Source: Phycisphaeraceae bacterium
GTDB taxonomy: Bacteria; Planctomycetota; Phycisphaerae; Phycisphaerales; Zrk34
DNA: 28,837 bases
Assembly (NCBI GenBank): GCA_028281485.1
Contig: JANQJT010000233.1
Location: 1 to 28,837, forward strand
Direction of reading: 5' to 3'
Shown: one piece after another, positions 8,411 to 17,758 of the stretch
Layout: each line of letters starts with the position of its first letter
Position numbering within the stretch: position 1 is the first letter of the stretch
The notes under the pieces: generated by a model
The model's input: only the letters and a program-made list of their open reading frames with translations
Database searches by the model: none
What the model was told of the DNA's origin: nothing
Program-made: the position numbers and the translations under genes

Positions 8411-11400
8411 ATGAAACTTACCCGCTCTGCCCTGCTCGTCTTGATCGTGTTCTTCGCCGGTCTTCTGACTCACAGTTCCTACGTGATGGCAACTGATCCA
8501 CCCAACCGAGTGTGTAACTGCGAAGAAGGGGATTCGGATTGTGATGAAAGTGACGAGATGACAGAGGGCTCCGAGGTGGAAGGCGAGGATTGTGAGGATT
8601 CATCGTGCGATGATGATGGCGACGAATCGGAGCCCGAATGCGAGCAGGGCAACGATGGCAAAGACGGCATCGCCGAAACCCAAGCCAATCCCGTGACGTA
8701 TCGAACCGGAGCCCTGAAGTCTGGTAGGAGGGGGACGGGTTCGTATCACAGCAATCTCAAGGCTGCCAATCCGTCTGAAACATTAGCGGCAACCGAGGGA
8801 ACCGGCAGTTCGTGTAACTGCGCGTTTGCGGACCTGTCGCGCGACGGTGGCGGTAACCTGACCGACAGCTGGATACACCACAACAACCGCAAGCTCAAGA
8901 TGGAGGTGTCGGCGGGTGTGCTGGTCCAGGATGTAAATAAGAAATTCTTCATCGATTACAACGATTCGACGGATTCTCAGATCAGAATGATGAAGGCGGG
9001 CAGCCGGCGCGTCTATGTCTACGACAACGACTCGGGTACCAATAGCGGGCTGCACGGCGTCAAGAAGAAGATCGAGTTTCGCGGGACCAGCAACAAGAAG
9101 GTCGAATACGATTACATGAATCGGTTCAATGGCCGCGTTAAGGCAACGAAGAAAACCTACACCAACAGCGGCACCGACTACACGTACACCACCCACAACA
9201 AACACGTCCGTACGGGGGTTAACGCGGGCAAGGTGCGGACAACCTATGTGACCGATCCGCACGCAACCAGTTCCACCGACAACGTCATCAAGGCTACCAA
9301 ACGCACCTTCTACGATAGCCAATCCAACACGGCCCTTGGCAATGAAGGCGACCTGATCCTGGAAGAGTACTGGGAGGCGGCAACGAACCGATCCTTGACG
9401 ATCACTTCTGGTGATCCCGCGCCCGTCTCTGGTGAATACAGCGCCTACCGCGTGCGACACTTCCGCTACTATCGTAATGGGGATTCTGGCGGCTCAAGAG
9501 GGCAGCAGAAGTTCCTCTTCGAGCACGACGCGATCCTTCGGATGATCGATGACAGCGTCATCACCAGCGTGGCGGACCTGCTGACCAAGACCGATGCGCA
9601 GGTCGAGGACTACGCGAGCCGCTCGTGGACCTATTACACGTCGAACTTCGATACCGGTACGGCCCAAGACACGGGTTGGGCCACGAACGAGAACCTGCAG
9701 ACGCAGTACGGTGGCACCAACATCGACGAGACGGGGATGGTCAAGACCGAGACTATCTTTGACAAGTGCGGGAGCTGCAGTTCGGGGGCCGGATCGGGTG
9801 GGATCGAGAGGCGCTATTACTATATGGATATCAACGGTGGCCCGGACGCTTCGGGTTCGCCGAGCGCCGATACCAAGCGCATCCTCATTGAGGATATCAA
9901 GGACGGGGACGGCAATCTGGTACGCCGTGAGGTGACGGGTATCAACTACCAGGGCTACAGGCTGCGTTCTCTCGTCATCGATGACGCGGACCCGGGCCTG
10001 AGCACGGTCGCCTGCTGGCCGGAGTCCTGGACCCGTAGCACGTCCAACGACCTGACGCTGAATCGTATTCTTGAGCACCGCTATCCTTCAGCCCACGACA
10101 GCGTGGACACGTACGCCGAGATCAAGAAGTTCCTGGACCCCACCGGCAACAGCGGCAACAACGACGGCGATACACTCAACAACACGGCCGGTCTGATTGA
10201 GATATTGGATTTCGACCTGACCAACTACAGCGGTGCCAACGGCTACTACTACGTCTATTCCGGCGTCCAGCAGGGCGAAAACGGCTCGACGCACTGGCAA
10301 TGGTACAAGAAATACCAGAAGTACGACGGCACCAATAACGACCAGGTCTTCGAGAAGACCCTTCTCACCGAGTATTACGAGGTTACCAGCAGCCCAACAA
10401 CCAAGCCGAATCCTTCGACGGTTGCGTCGTCCGACAAGCAGACCATCTCGCGTACCTTCCACACCAGCGACGAAGCGGCGATCAAGGTCAAGACGACCAC
10501 CTACCCCGCGGTGCCGACGAGCCAGAACGGCTCGGGCGTGGCCTCTGTGGTGACCGAGTATTTCGACACCGAGGGCAAGCGTCGCTGGCTGAAAGACGCC
10601 GACGGCGTCATCACCTACTTCGCCCCCGATCCGGAGACCGGCAAGGTGGGTTACAAGATGGTCGATGTGGATACGACCAGCCTGCCTTCGGAGCTTCGGA
10701 ATGGTGACGGCGCGGGTAGTGGTGGGATTGATATCTACTGGATTGGTTGGGGCAGTTCGTCGGCGCCAACAGGCTTCACCAGCACGGGCAGCAACCACGA
10801 GCAGATCGTTTCTAAGACGGCTTACGACACGCTGGGGCGCCTGGACGAGATGCGTGAACCGGCTCGGTACGGAACATCCGGTGCTAAGACCTACTACCGC
10901 TTTCTTGAAAACCAGAAGCTGGTATTCCCCTACTGGGTGGAAGACTCCGGGGCGAGCAATTACCAGAAGCCCATGCTGCCGATCCGTGTGAGGGAAACCG
11001 ATGACGCCGGGCGCGTTACAAGCCGTTACACGGTTGATCCCGCCCGCTGTGAAACAGAGACCACCGGCAGCTACACCTACGCGTACAAGTTGTCGGGCTC
11101 AACGGCGCGCAGCGACTATGTGACGCTTTCGGTCAATAACTACAACGACGATGGGCTGCTAGAGAGCGTGGACCGCTACCACGATATTCCGGCCAGTGGC
11201 GACGAGATGAGCACACACTTTTACCGCTCGGTCTATCAGTACGATGCGCTGGGGCGGAAGACGTACACGATCCAGGTGGTGAGCGGCACGTCCACATCCA
11301 GCGCGGTGGAGCAGGTCACGCAGACCGTGTATGACGACCGCGGGCGTGTGACAGAACTGAAGAGGGGCGTGAGTGGCAGCAGCCACAACATGACCACGAC

Positions 11401-14400
11401 CGATCCGTACGACACGTATCCGACGATGGCCAAGGTCAGCGAGCTGGAATACGACGGCGGTGGCGCGGGTGACGGTCGCATCACGTCGCGCAAGGCGTTC
11501 TTCGGCACGGGCGGGGCGGACTACAACGAGACGGTGCTCCACTACAACTGGCGGAATCAGCTGCGCGGCATCGAGCCGAAGATCGCGCCGTTCACGGTGC
11601 ATGACTACGATAACCAAGGGCAGCTAGTTGCTACGGCGCAGTACAAGTCGCTGCCGACGTTCCCGACAGATACGAGCGACTTTGCGGACGACGACGCGGA
11701 CAAGGCCAACCGCACGGCGCTGGCCACTACTGAGTACGACATCCTGAGACGTGTGTACCAGTCCGCGGTGCATGCGATCGACGAGTCAGACGGCTCCAGG
11801 AACGGTCGCATCGAAACCGACCGATATTATGCGCCGGATGGTGCGCTTGTCGCGACCGCAACCGAGGGTAAGGGCGCCTCGGAGGTCGCGTACGACGACG
11901 CGGGGCGGCGGTATCAGACCCGGCGTGTCACCGGGCTGGTGACCGACGGGACGTACGGCAAGTACGATTCGGTAGGGGCCTTCCGTTATCGCGCCCCGGC
12001 TCCGAATGTCGCGATCGGTAGCGCATCCGGAGGCGATGACCAGGTTATCAGCCTTGGGCATATGGTGTACGACGATGTCGGCAACGTCACCGAGTCCATC
12101 GTCATGGAGACCCACCACGACGACGGGACGGCCGGCCTGGACCTGACCAGCGACGATGACTACGTCCAGACGGCTGTTTACAGTTGGTACGACCTGGCTC
12201 ACCGCCCCAGGGATGTCGCCAAGTACGGCACAGACGCCACGGGCTGGACCTACGACGCGCTGGTGGCGCGTCCTTCTACGGCGCCTTCGTCCAGCGACAC
12301 GGTTCTCGTGGCGAGCTACGCCTATGACGATGTGACGAGTCGGCCACTTACGGTCACGAAGCCCCAGTCCAGCGGCGTCGATACAACGACCAAGTGGTTC
12401 TACGACAATCTGAGTCGCAAGACATACGTGGCGGAGAACTACGCCAACTTCGACCCGGACACCGCCAACACGACCGGCGATGTGACGGACCACTCCAAGG
12501 ACCGCGTCATGCAGTACAAGTACGACGGCCTATCCAACGTGACCAAGCTGGTCGCGCTCGATTCTAACGGTGACGGCTCAACAACCACCGGTGACGACCA
12601 GAAGACTCTCTATCTCTATGAAGATTCACATCGGGCAGGACTAGTCACGAATGTGATCTATCCCGATTCCAGCGACACGGATTCATCCGGTACCGACCAG
12701 TACAAGCGCGAGTACAACCTCGACGGCACGCTCAAAAAGCGCGCCGACCCGGTCAAGTCCGGCGAGACTGCCACGGTCGTCGAGTTCGACTACGATGACC
12801 TGCGTCGCATGACCAAGTCGCGCGTGACGACCGTCGGCACGGGCGTGGACAGCACGGTGCAATCGATCGTGCGGACCTACGACACGGCCGGTCGCATGGA
12901 GAAGGTGGGCACGTACGCCTCGAACGACGGCACGGGCACGCCGCTCAACGAGGTCTTCAACGAGTACGACGACTTCGACCGCATCGCCAAGCAGTACCAG
13001 GAGCACAGCGGTGCCAAGGTCTCGGGCTCGGAGAACGTCGCCTACGGGTTCGACACCTCCAAGACGAGCGATGTCTACGACCACGCCTCGCGAGCGACGA
13101 AACTCACCTACCCCAACGGCGAGATCATCCACTACGACTACGGCGCATCCGGCAGCATCTCCGACAAGCTGTCTCGTACCGAGGCCTTGCAGATGGACGA
13201 CCCGACCACCTCGGGTACGCCCGAGGAGGACATCGTCCGCTACGCGTTCAATGGCATGGGCACGCTGGCGACCAAGACGATCCACCACCTCGAACGCTAC
13301 AACGATGAGAGTCACGACTTCGTCCTTGATTACTTCGGTAGCACCACCGGCACCTACGATGGCTACGACCGCTTCGGCCGGATCACCGATCAGCACTGGA
13401 CGTATGAGTATGACGATGGCACGAACCCCGTCTCAACCTCCGATGTCTTCCACATCAAACATGGCTACGACCGGGCGTCCAACCGCCTCTACGCCGAGCG
13501 TCAATTGGACGTCTACAAGTCCTACTCCCAGGTCTTCGACCACGACGGCCTGAACCGCTTGGACGACTTCCGGGTCGGCGAGATCACTTCGACTCAGGAC
13601 GATGTCGAGTCCTATTGGCCCGGTCGCGCCCAGGAGTGGACGCTGGATCAGATGGGCAACGCCAAGGCCCTCAAAGACCACGGCCAGACCGACTGGCAGA
13701 CCGATGTGTTCAACGCCGCCAACGAGTTCGGCGATTCGCAAGGCGACCGTGTGATTGCCCACGACGCGGGCCCCAACTTCCGAGCCTCACAGGACTTTGC
13801 TACCGATACGTCGAGTAATTACGTAAAGACCGGAGCCACTATGGCGGGCAGCGGTGGCGTCGCCACGCCCACACCCACCGGCTCGGATCCGGCGATCGCC
13901 CTGCTGGGCGAAGCCATCGGCCCCAACAGCCCGCGCGTCGAGCTCGAGCTCACCAACGGCTCCATCGCCAACGGCGAGTACGCCGGCTTCGTCTTCGGCT
14001 ACCAGTCCTCCAGCGATTACTGGATGATCGTCGCCGAGGTCGTCAGCGGCAACGTCGAATACCGCCTGTACTACTACGACGGCACCAGCAAGACCCAGCA
14101 CGGCAACAGTCTGGATCAGGGCGCGCTCAGCACGAGCACCACCTACAATCTCTACGGCCTGCTCGATTACCAATCCGCCCAACGCTTCGGCTACGCGTTC
14201 ACCGACGGCTTCCCCTCGGGCAAGGTGGGCCTGATCAGCACAGACAGCTCGATCGAGTTCGAGCGGTTCGACGTGGCTGACAACGCGCTGGTGGCCCAGA
14301 CCACCGGCCGCTGGATCAACACGAACCCTAACGCCGTCATCGTCAACAACTCGGGCACTTCCGCCGACGGCCAGCTCAAGCTTCCTGGCGACTGGACGGG

Positions 14401-16738
14401 CTACTACCAGCCCATCCTCCTCAAGGGGCTCTACGGCGACAACGTGGAGATGATCTTTCGTGTCTACAAGACCACGACCAGCGATCGATCGTTCGGTGTG
14501 GTACTTAACGCCCGCAACGGTGACGACTACAACGCCGTCACCTGTCACCTGACCACGGCGGGCCAGGACCCCGACGGCAATGTCATAAGGAAGGGGGCGT
14601 TGCGCGCTGCGGTTACCGATAGCGCTGCCGGCACCTTCCCCGGCGCGGGCGCCAACGACGTGGTCTGGATTCGTGTGGCAAGAGACGGCGCTGATTTAAC
14701 CGTTAAGGCACTCAATCAAGACACCAAACCATCAGATGCAACCTGGAACTCAACGACCGCTTGCTACATTGGATCTTATGGTGGGGGATCTAGGTTTAAT
14801 GACGTTACCGGACTAGTCGGGTTCCTGGCCGATTCCGAGGTTTATGTCGACGACCTCACCGTCCGTCTCGATACGGATAGTGATGATGATTATACCGACG
14901 AGGTTGACGCGGTCATCGAGGCGTTCGATCTGGACACGGCCAGCTCCAGCGACGGCGAACACCTCGAACACGATGCCAAGGGTAACCTCACCTACGATGG
15001 CGTGTTCAAGTACACCTACGACGCCTGGAACCGGATGGTCAAGGTAGAACGCGCCTGGCGCGACAGCTCCGGCACGATCCACGCCAATTTAATTGTGCAG
15101 AAGAATACCTACGACGGATTGGGTCGGCGGATAGTCAAAGAGATCGATAACTCCGGCAATAAAGACTACTCCTTCCATTACTACTACGACGGCTTCCGTA
15201 TCATTGAAACACAGAATGGCAGTGAACAGGTCATCAAGCATCAGGTCTTGGGCCTGCTCTACGTTGATGAGTTGGTGCGGGTCTCGGTCACTAAGTCTGA
15301 GTCGAACGGAGCCGACCCCGCTAATGCCTGGGCGCGGCATTACTACGCGCTGCACGATGCGCAGTACAACGTCATCGGCCTGGTCGAGGGCGACTACGGC
15401 CGACTGGTCGAACGCTACGAATACACGCCCTACGGCCAACGCCTGGTTTTCAGCCACGGCACGGGATTGCTGGCGGACGTCAATCGCGATGGGGATGTGG
15501 GCCCCGCAGACAACGCCGCTTATAAGTTGAAGTGGGGCAATGACACCGGCGTCAACGACTACGAAGACATGAACGGCGATGGTACCGTGGGGCCGGCGGA
15601 TAGGGCGATTATCAATCAGACTTTTGGGGATCGTGATGATTCATACACGAACGACCCGGGCGTGATGTACCCGCGTCTGGCGAGCCTGGGCGGTTTAGCG
15701 GAGGGATATCCGAATGCGGATGCCTCGGCGTTCCCGCTCAACGAGTTCGGTCACCAGGGGCTGATGCACGACGAGACGACGGGGCTGATCTACAACCGCG
15801 CCCGCTTCCGCAACTCCGAACGCTTCCTCCAGCGCGACCCGCTGGGGTACCCCGACGGACTCAATACCTATGCTTCGCACCATGTGATGCGAGGACAGGG
15901 CGATTCCTATGGAATGTGCCTTGAAATGGTTCGCCCGGGAATAGGGTCAGGGCATGGCGGCAATGTACCGTATCCGAATGGTGGTGACCCGGAATTTGCT
16001 GTTGGTTTCTGGCTGGTTGGTGCAAGCTTTGTTCCCATTGTCGGTGAAGGGATGGATGTTGCGGTACTTTTAGGGCCTGGATCGTCTAGAGCGGAAAGAA
16101 AGTGGGCTTTAGGTAGTCTCTGGATAAATGCCGCTACATTTGGTTTCATGCCTAATGCTGGTGCAATTTCTAAGGTGGATGACATAGTTGGTTCACCGTC
16201 GAGTAGTACCAGAGCGGCAACTTCGGCTTCGAGTGGCTCCACGCCAAGCGCGAAATGTTCTACAACTGGTAGCGGTCCAGGCGGCTCCTCTTTTGCCCCA
16301 ATCAGTGGAGCCACCCCACCAAGCGCTCGGCCTTCATCTGGATACGATGCTCCTATTGGGCCAAATCTACCAGTTGGGGGAGCGGTTGCGGACACGATTC
16401 CAGCGGGCCAACGCATACAGCCTTTTTACCCGCCCAATCAAGGTTTTTTGGGCAACCCCGTCACAGAGACCCTCCAGCCGGGGGTTCGTATCGATAGATT
16501 CGGTTTCGAGGGAGGCACTTTCACTTCACCAGTGGGCACCCCGGGCCCGATGAGGGCCTTACCTCCCGGCGCAGCAGAGAAGCCATACAATATCTACGAG
16601 ATTTTGAAGCCTCTTGATGTCAAGGCGGGTCCGGTTGCGCCATGGTTCAACCAACCCGGGCTTGGCACCCAGTATGAGATGCCTTCAAACATACAGCAGC
16701 TAATTGAACAGGGATACCTGAAGAGGATTGGCGGATGA
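8411..16738 (+). CDS. Giant secreted RHS/YD-repeat polymorphic toxin with dockerin and C-terminal TNT-like domain
   Basis: The predicted protein has 2775 residues. I chose the second of two adjacent ATGs because GAGG lies 6 bases before it. The order is: Sec signal peptide (1-27); Asp/Glu/Cys-rich segment (33-80); a long array of YD motifs (YDALGRKTYT, YDDRGRVTEL, YDDAGRRYQT) to about 1795; two lectin-like beta modules (about 1797-2157); more YD repeats ending in YEYTPYGQRL; a type I dockerin (about 2353-2408); and the RHS tip 'GLIYNRARF…QRDPLGYPDGLNTY' (to about 2486). The C-terminal toxin follows: a hydrophobic pre-toxin stretch (about 2529-2556), a Ser/Gly/Pro linker, then a TNT-like domain with DRFG (Arg2696), MRALPP (Arg2715), 'PWFNQPGLGTQY' (Gln2754) and 'LIEQGYL'. 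TNT domains hydrolyse NAD+. RHS shells encapsulate such toxins. The usual DPxGL end of the tip is degenerate here (GDSYGM). An immunity gene overlaps the stop codon. Confidence 0.93.
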   Translation: MKLTRSALLVLIVFFAGLLTHSSYVMATDPPNRVCNCEEGDSDCDESDEMTEGSEVEGEDCEDSSCDDDGDESEPECEQGNDGKDGIAETQANPVTYRTGALKSGRRGTGSYHSNLKAANPSETLAATEGTGSSCNCAFADLSRDGGGNLTDSWIHHNNRKLKMEVSAGVLVQDVNKKFFIDYNDSTDSQIRMMKAGSRRVYVYDNDSGTNSGLHGVKKKIEFRGTSNKKVEYDYMNRFNGRVKATKKTYTNSGTDYTYTTHNKHVRTGVNAGKVRTTYVTDPHATSSTDNVIKATKRTFYDSQSNTALGNEGDLILEEYWEAATNRSLTITSGDPAPVSGEYSAYRVRHFRYYRNGDSGGSRGQQKFLFEHDAILRMIDDSVITSVADLLTKTDAQVEDYASRSWTYYTSNFDTGTAQDTGWATNENLQTQYGGTNIDETGMVKTETIFDKCGSCSSGAGSGGIERRYYYMDINGGPDASGSPSADTKRILIEDIKDGDGNLVRREVTGINYQGYRLRSLVIDDADPGLSTVACWPESWTRSTSNDLTLNRILEHRYPSAHDSVDTYAEIKKFLDPTGNSGNNDGDTLNNTAGLIEILDFDLTNYSGANGYYYVYSGVQQGENGSTHWQWYKKYQKYDGTNNDQVFEKTLLTEYYEVTSSPTTKPNPSTVASSDKQTISRTFHTSDEAAIKVKTTTYPAVPTSQNGSGVASVVTEYFDTEGKRRWLKDADGVITYFAPDPETGKVGYKMVDVDTTSLPSELRNGDGAGSGGIDIYWIGWGSSSAPTGFTSTGSNHEQIVSKTAYDTLGRLDEMREPARYGTSGAKTYYRFLENQKLVFPYWVEDSGASNYQKPMLPIRVRETDDAGRVTSRYTVDPARCETETTGSYTYAYKLSGSTARSDYVTLSVNNYNDDGLLESVDRYHDIPASGDEMSTHFYRSVYQYDALGRKTYTIQVVSGTSTSSAVEQVTQTVYDDRGRVTELKRGVSGSSHNMTTTDPYDTYPTMAKVSELEYDGGGAGDGRITSRKAFFGTGGADYNETVLHYNWRNQLRGIEPKIAPFTVHDYDNQGQLVATAQYKSLPTFPTDTSDFADDDADKANRTALATTEYDILRRVYQSAVHAIDESDGSRNGRIETDRYYAPDGALVATATEGKGASEVAYDDAGRRYQTRRVTGLVTDGTYGKYDSVGAFRYRAPAPNVAIGSASGGDDQVISLGHMVYDDVGNVTESIVMETHHDDGTAGLDLTSDDDYVQTAVYSWYDLAHRPRDVAKYGTDATGWTYDALVARPSTAPSSSDTVLVASYAYDDVTSRPLTVTKPQSSGVDTTTKWFYDNLSRKTYVAENYANFDPDTANTTGDVTDHSKDRVMQYKYDGLSNVTKLVALDSNGDGSTTTGDDQKTLYLYEDSHRAGLVTNVIYPDSSDTDSSGTDQYKREYNLDGTLKKRADPVKSGETATVVEFDYDDLRRMTKSRVTTVGTGVDSTVQSIVRTYDTAGRMEKVGTYASNDGTGTPLNEVFNEYDDFDRIAKQYQEHSGAKVSGSENVAYGFDTSKTSDVYDHASRATKLTYPNGEIIHYDYGASGSISDKLSRTEALQMDDPTTSGTPEEDIVRYAFNGMGTLATKTIHHLERYNDESHDFVLDYFGSTTGTYDGYDRFGRITDQHWTYEYDDGTNPVSTSDVFHIKHGYDRASNRLYAERQLDVYKSYSQVFDHDGLNRLDDFRVGEITSTQDDVESYWPGRAQEWTLDQMGNAKALKDHGQTDWQTDVFNAANEFGDSQGDRVIAHDAGPNFRASQDFATDTSSNYVKTGATMAGSGGVATPTPTGSDPAIALLGEAIGPNSPRVELELTNGSIANGEYAGFVFGYQSSSDYWMIVAEVVSGNVEYRLYYYDGTSKTQHGNSLDQGALSTSTTYNLYGLLDYQSAQRFGYAFTDGFPSGKVGLISTDSSIEFERFDVADNALVAQTTGRWINTNPNAVIVNNSGTSADGQLKLPGDWTGYYQPILLKGLYGDNVEMIFRVYKTTTSDRSFGVVLNARNGDDYNAVTCHLTTAGQDPDGNVIRKGALRAAVTDSAAGTFPGAGANDVVWIRVARDGADLTVKALNQDTKPSDATWNSTTACYIGSYGGGSRFNDVTGLVGFLADSEVYVDDLTVRLDTDSDDDYTDEVDAVIEAFDLDTASSSDGEHLEHDAKGNLTYDGVFKYTYDAWNRMVKVERAWRDSSGTIHANLIVQKNTYDGLGRRIVKEIDNSGNKDYSFHYYYDGFRIIETQNGSEQVIKHQVLGLLYVDELVRVSVTKSESNGADPANAWARHYYALHDAQYNVIGLVEGDYGRLVERYEYTPYGQRLVFSHGTGLLADVNRDGDVGPADNAAYKLKWGNDTGVNDYEDMNGDGTVGPADRAIINQTFGDRDDSYTNDPGVMYPRLASLGGLAEGYPNADASAFPLNEFGHQGLMHDETTGLIYNRARFRNSERFLQRDPLGYPDGLNTYASHHVMRGQGDSYGMCLEMVRPGIGSGHGGNVPYPNGGDPEFAVGFWLVGASFVPIVGEGMDVAVLLGPGSSRAERKWALGSLWINAATFGFMPNAGAISKVDDIVGSPSSSTRAATSASSGSTPSAKCSTTGSGPGGSSFAPISGATPPSARPSSGYDAPIGPNLPVGGAVADTIPAGQRIQPFYPPNQGFLGNPVTETLQPGVRIDRFGFEGGTFTSPVGTPGPMRALPPGAAEKPYNIYEILKPLDVKAGPVAPWFNQPGLGTQYEMPSNIQQLIEQGYLKRIGG
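13800..14880 (+). other. Two lectin-like (LamG/ConA-fold) modules inside the RHS gene
   Basis: The YD repeats stop at about 13790 and resume at about 14985. The insert holds two similar beta-rich units. The first has 'GEYAGFVFGYQSSSDYWMI', 'YRLYYYDG', 'FPSGKVGLIS' and 'IEFERFDVAD'. The second has 'SFGVVLNARNGDDYNAV', 'DVVWIRVARDGADLTVKA', 'GLVGFLADSEVYVDDLTV'. This is the usual course of laminin-G/concanavalin-A-like domains: a visible-strand core, 'G.vGl', then 'f.df.V'. Such modules often bind glycans. A role in holding the shell to a cell surface or polysaccharide is inferred. Confidence 0.6.
15467..15634 (+). other. Type I dockerin module inside the RHS gene
   Basis: Two calcium-binding half-repeats are visible: DVNRDGDVGPADNAAYKLKW and DMNGDGTVGPADRAIINQTF. 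Each has the D-x-N-x-D-G-x-x-x-x-x-D spacing of dockerin F-hands. The module lies between the last YD motif and the conserved RHS tip, just before the 222-bp repeat begins. Dockerins bind cohesins with high affinity in cellulosomes. Planctomycetes use dockerin-like modules in many secreted proteins with no known cellulosome, so the partner here is unknown. Confidence 0.85.
15652..15873 (+). repeat. 222-bp direct repeat, copy 1 (RHS tip of the full-length gene)
   Basis: This copy encodes 'DPGVMYPRLASLGG…DPLGYPDGLNTYA'. Aligned by eye with 17759-17980 it shows 11 mismatches and no gaps, at a constant offset of 2107 bases. The similarity begins exactly after the dockerin and ends where the toxin-specific sequence starts. 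Confidence 0.95.
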
Positions 16739-16971
16739 ACAAGACCGAACTGGCTAAGATGTTGGAATCAGAAGGCATTCGTCGCGACGCCTACGATCTT
16801 GACGGTGGATGTCCAGACGAACGGTATTGCCTGGGCTACTCTGGTGGCGTGTGGTCCGTCTACTATAGCGAACGTGGGTTGCAGTCCGGCAAGAGGGAGT
16901 TTGCGGCTGAGGACGACGCCTGCGAATACCTCCTGAAGATGCTTAGAAGTGATCCTTCAGCAAGATCGTAA
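16735..16971 (+). CDS. Probable immunity protein for the TNT-like toxin
   Basis: The predicted protein has 78 residues, is soluble and has no signal peptide. The ATG overlaps the toxin stop codon as ATGA, a classic sign of translational coupling; GAGG in the end of the toxin gene can act as ribosome binding site. The sequence contains 'YDLDGGCPDERYCLGYSGGVWSVYYSERG', 'REFAAEDDACEYLLKML', a small alpha/beta pattern like that of short proteins I associate with TNT genes in other bacteria. The mycobacterial TNT antitoxin IFT is a different, larger protein. A cytoplasmic protein would fit protection of the NAD+ pool. The role is inferred from position, overlap and size. Confidence 0.75.
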   Translation: MNKTELAKMLESEGIRRDAYDLDGGCPDERYCLGYSGGVWSVYYSERGLQSGKREFAAEDDACEYLLKMLRSDPSARS

Positions 16972-17140
16972 TTCCATCCATCGAACTTGTGACCGTGCGT
17001 CTTGACCTTGTTGTGGTCTGGCCGCCCGGTTGTTCTTGCGCTGGTCGAGTCTGAAATTTTGATGAACTATACAAATGGGTTGGCAGAGGCAGTTCACAAT
17101 GCGACAGTTTACGAATATGAAAAATTGTCATGGCGTTTAA

Positions 17141-17389
17141 ACGAATTGGGTAAATGCGCGATTCTTTACTCACTTTAATCCAATGTCTCCATGATTTGCA
17201 GATAAACTTGGAGCCGCTAATTTAGATGGAATGATGCTGCCGGACGACATTATGGGTGGCACTATGAAGCCAGGCGAAAACTTTATCACAAGACCTGCGC
17301 CTGCATTTATGAATAATGCAGGGGGTGAATTGGAAATCGTAAATGAAATCGACGCTATTCAATTCCATTTTTTTGTGATGCCCGATTGA
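17141..17389 (+). pseudogene. Decayed C-terminal remnant of another toxin tip
   Basis: One frame reads TNWVNARFFTHFNPMSP, then a TGA (17192-17194), then 'FADKLGAANLDGMMLPDD', 'MKPGENFITRPAPAF' and 'EIDAIQFHFFVMPD', ending at a TGA (17387-17389). Upstream in the same frame there is another stop (TAA at 17138), and no start codon or RHS tip precedes it. The end is joined as TGATG to a small intact gene, as in toxin-immunity pairs. I read this as the 3' end of a toxin gene whose front part has been lost or eroded. The toxin family is not recognised. A 38-codon frame at 17062-17178 overlaps it in another phase but shows nothing recognisable. Bases 16972-17140 hold no other supported feature. Confidence 0.55.
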
Positions 17390-17658
17390 TGTCAAAAAAA
17401 TACAAAAACATACAAGAGCTTTTTGACGACATGCGTGTTATACATGACATGCTTGTTCAATACGGAAAAGAACCTGAAGCAAGCGAATTGGCTTGGCTTT
17501 TTAGAAATCCCTGGACAACTGGATCAGAAGCAATCACAGAAACATTAAATGCTCTCGCCTTAGTACAAGAGTCTTGCTCCGAAAAATTCAGCGAGCAAGA
17601 ACTATTGATGTTTGATGCTGTACGTGAAGGTGCCAAATTGTTACTGAATTGTCGTTGA
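17389..17658 (+). CDS. Small helical protein, probable orphan immunity protein
   Basis: The predicted protein has 89 residues, is soluble and mostly helical ('NIQELFDDMRVIHDMLVQYG', 'ETLNALALVQESCSEKF'). The ATG shares one base with the stop codon of the decayed toxin remnant (TGATG), which suggests it was coupled to that gene. No Shine-Dalgarno sequence is visible. The gene is A/T rich compared with the RHS scaffold. The family is unknown. Retained immunity genes without a working toxin are common in polymorphic toxin loci because they protect against siblings that still carry the toxin. That is the best reading here, but it is inference. Confidence 0.6.
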   Translation: MSKKYKNIQELFDDMRVIHDMLVQYGKEPEASELAWLFRNPWTTGSEAITETLNALALVQESCSEKFSEQELLMFDAVREGAKLLLNCR

Positions 17659-17758
17659 AGACAAATAGAGATGGTTGTGTACAGTGAAATTGAATAATGG
17701 GTAGCAGATTACGTAATCTTGTAGATTATATGGTTGAAGAATAACACCCCTACGCGGG

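Noticed and set aside
15467..15634. Evidence for a cellulosome
   Set aside because: Only a single dockerin is present, with no cohesin, cellulase or scaffoldin in the window. Planctomycete dockerin-like modules occur widely outside cellulosomes.
8411..16738. Reading the YD repeats as a CRISPR or tandem DNA repeat array
   Set aside because: The repetition is at protein level only; spacing and DNA sequence vary, as in RHS proteins.
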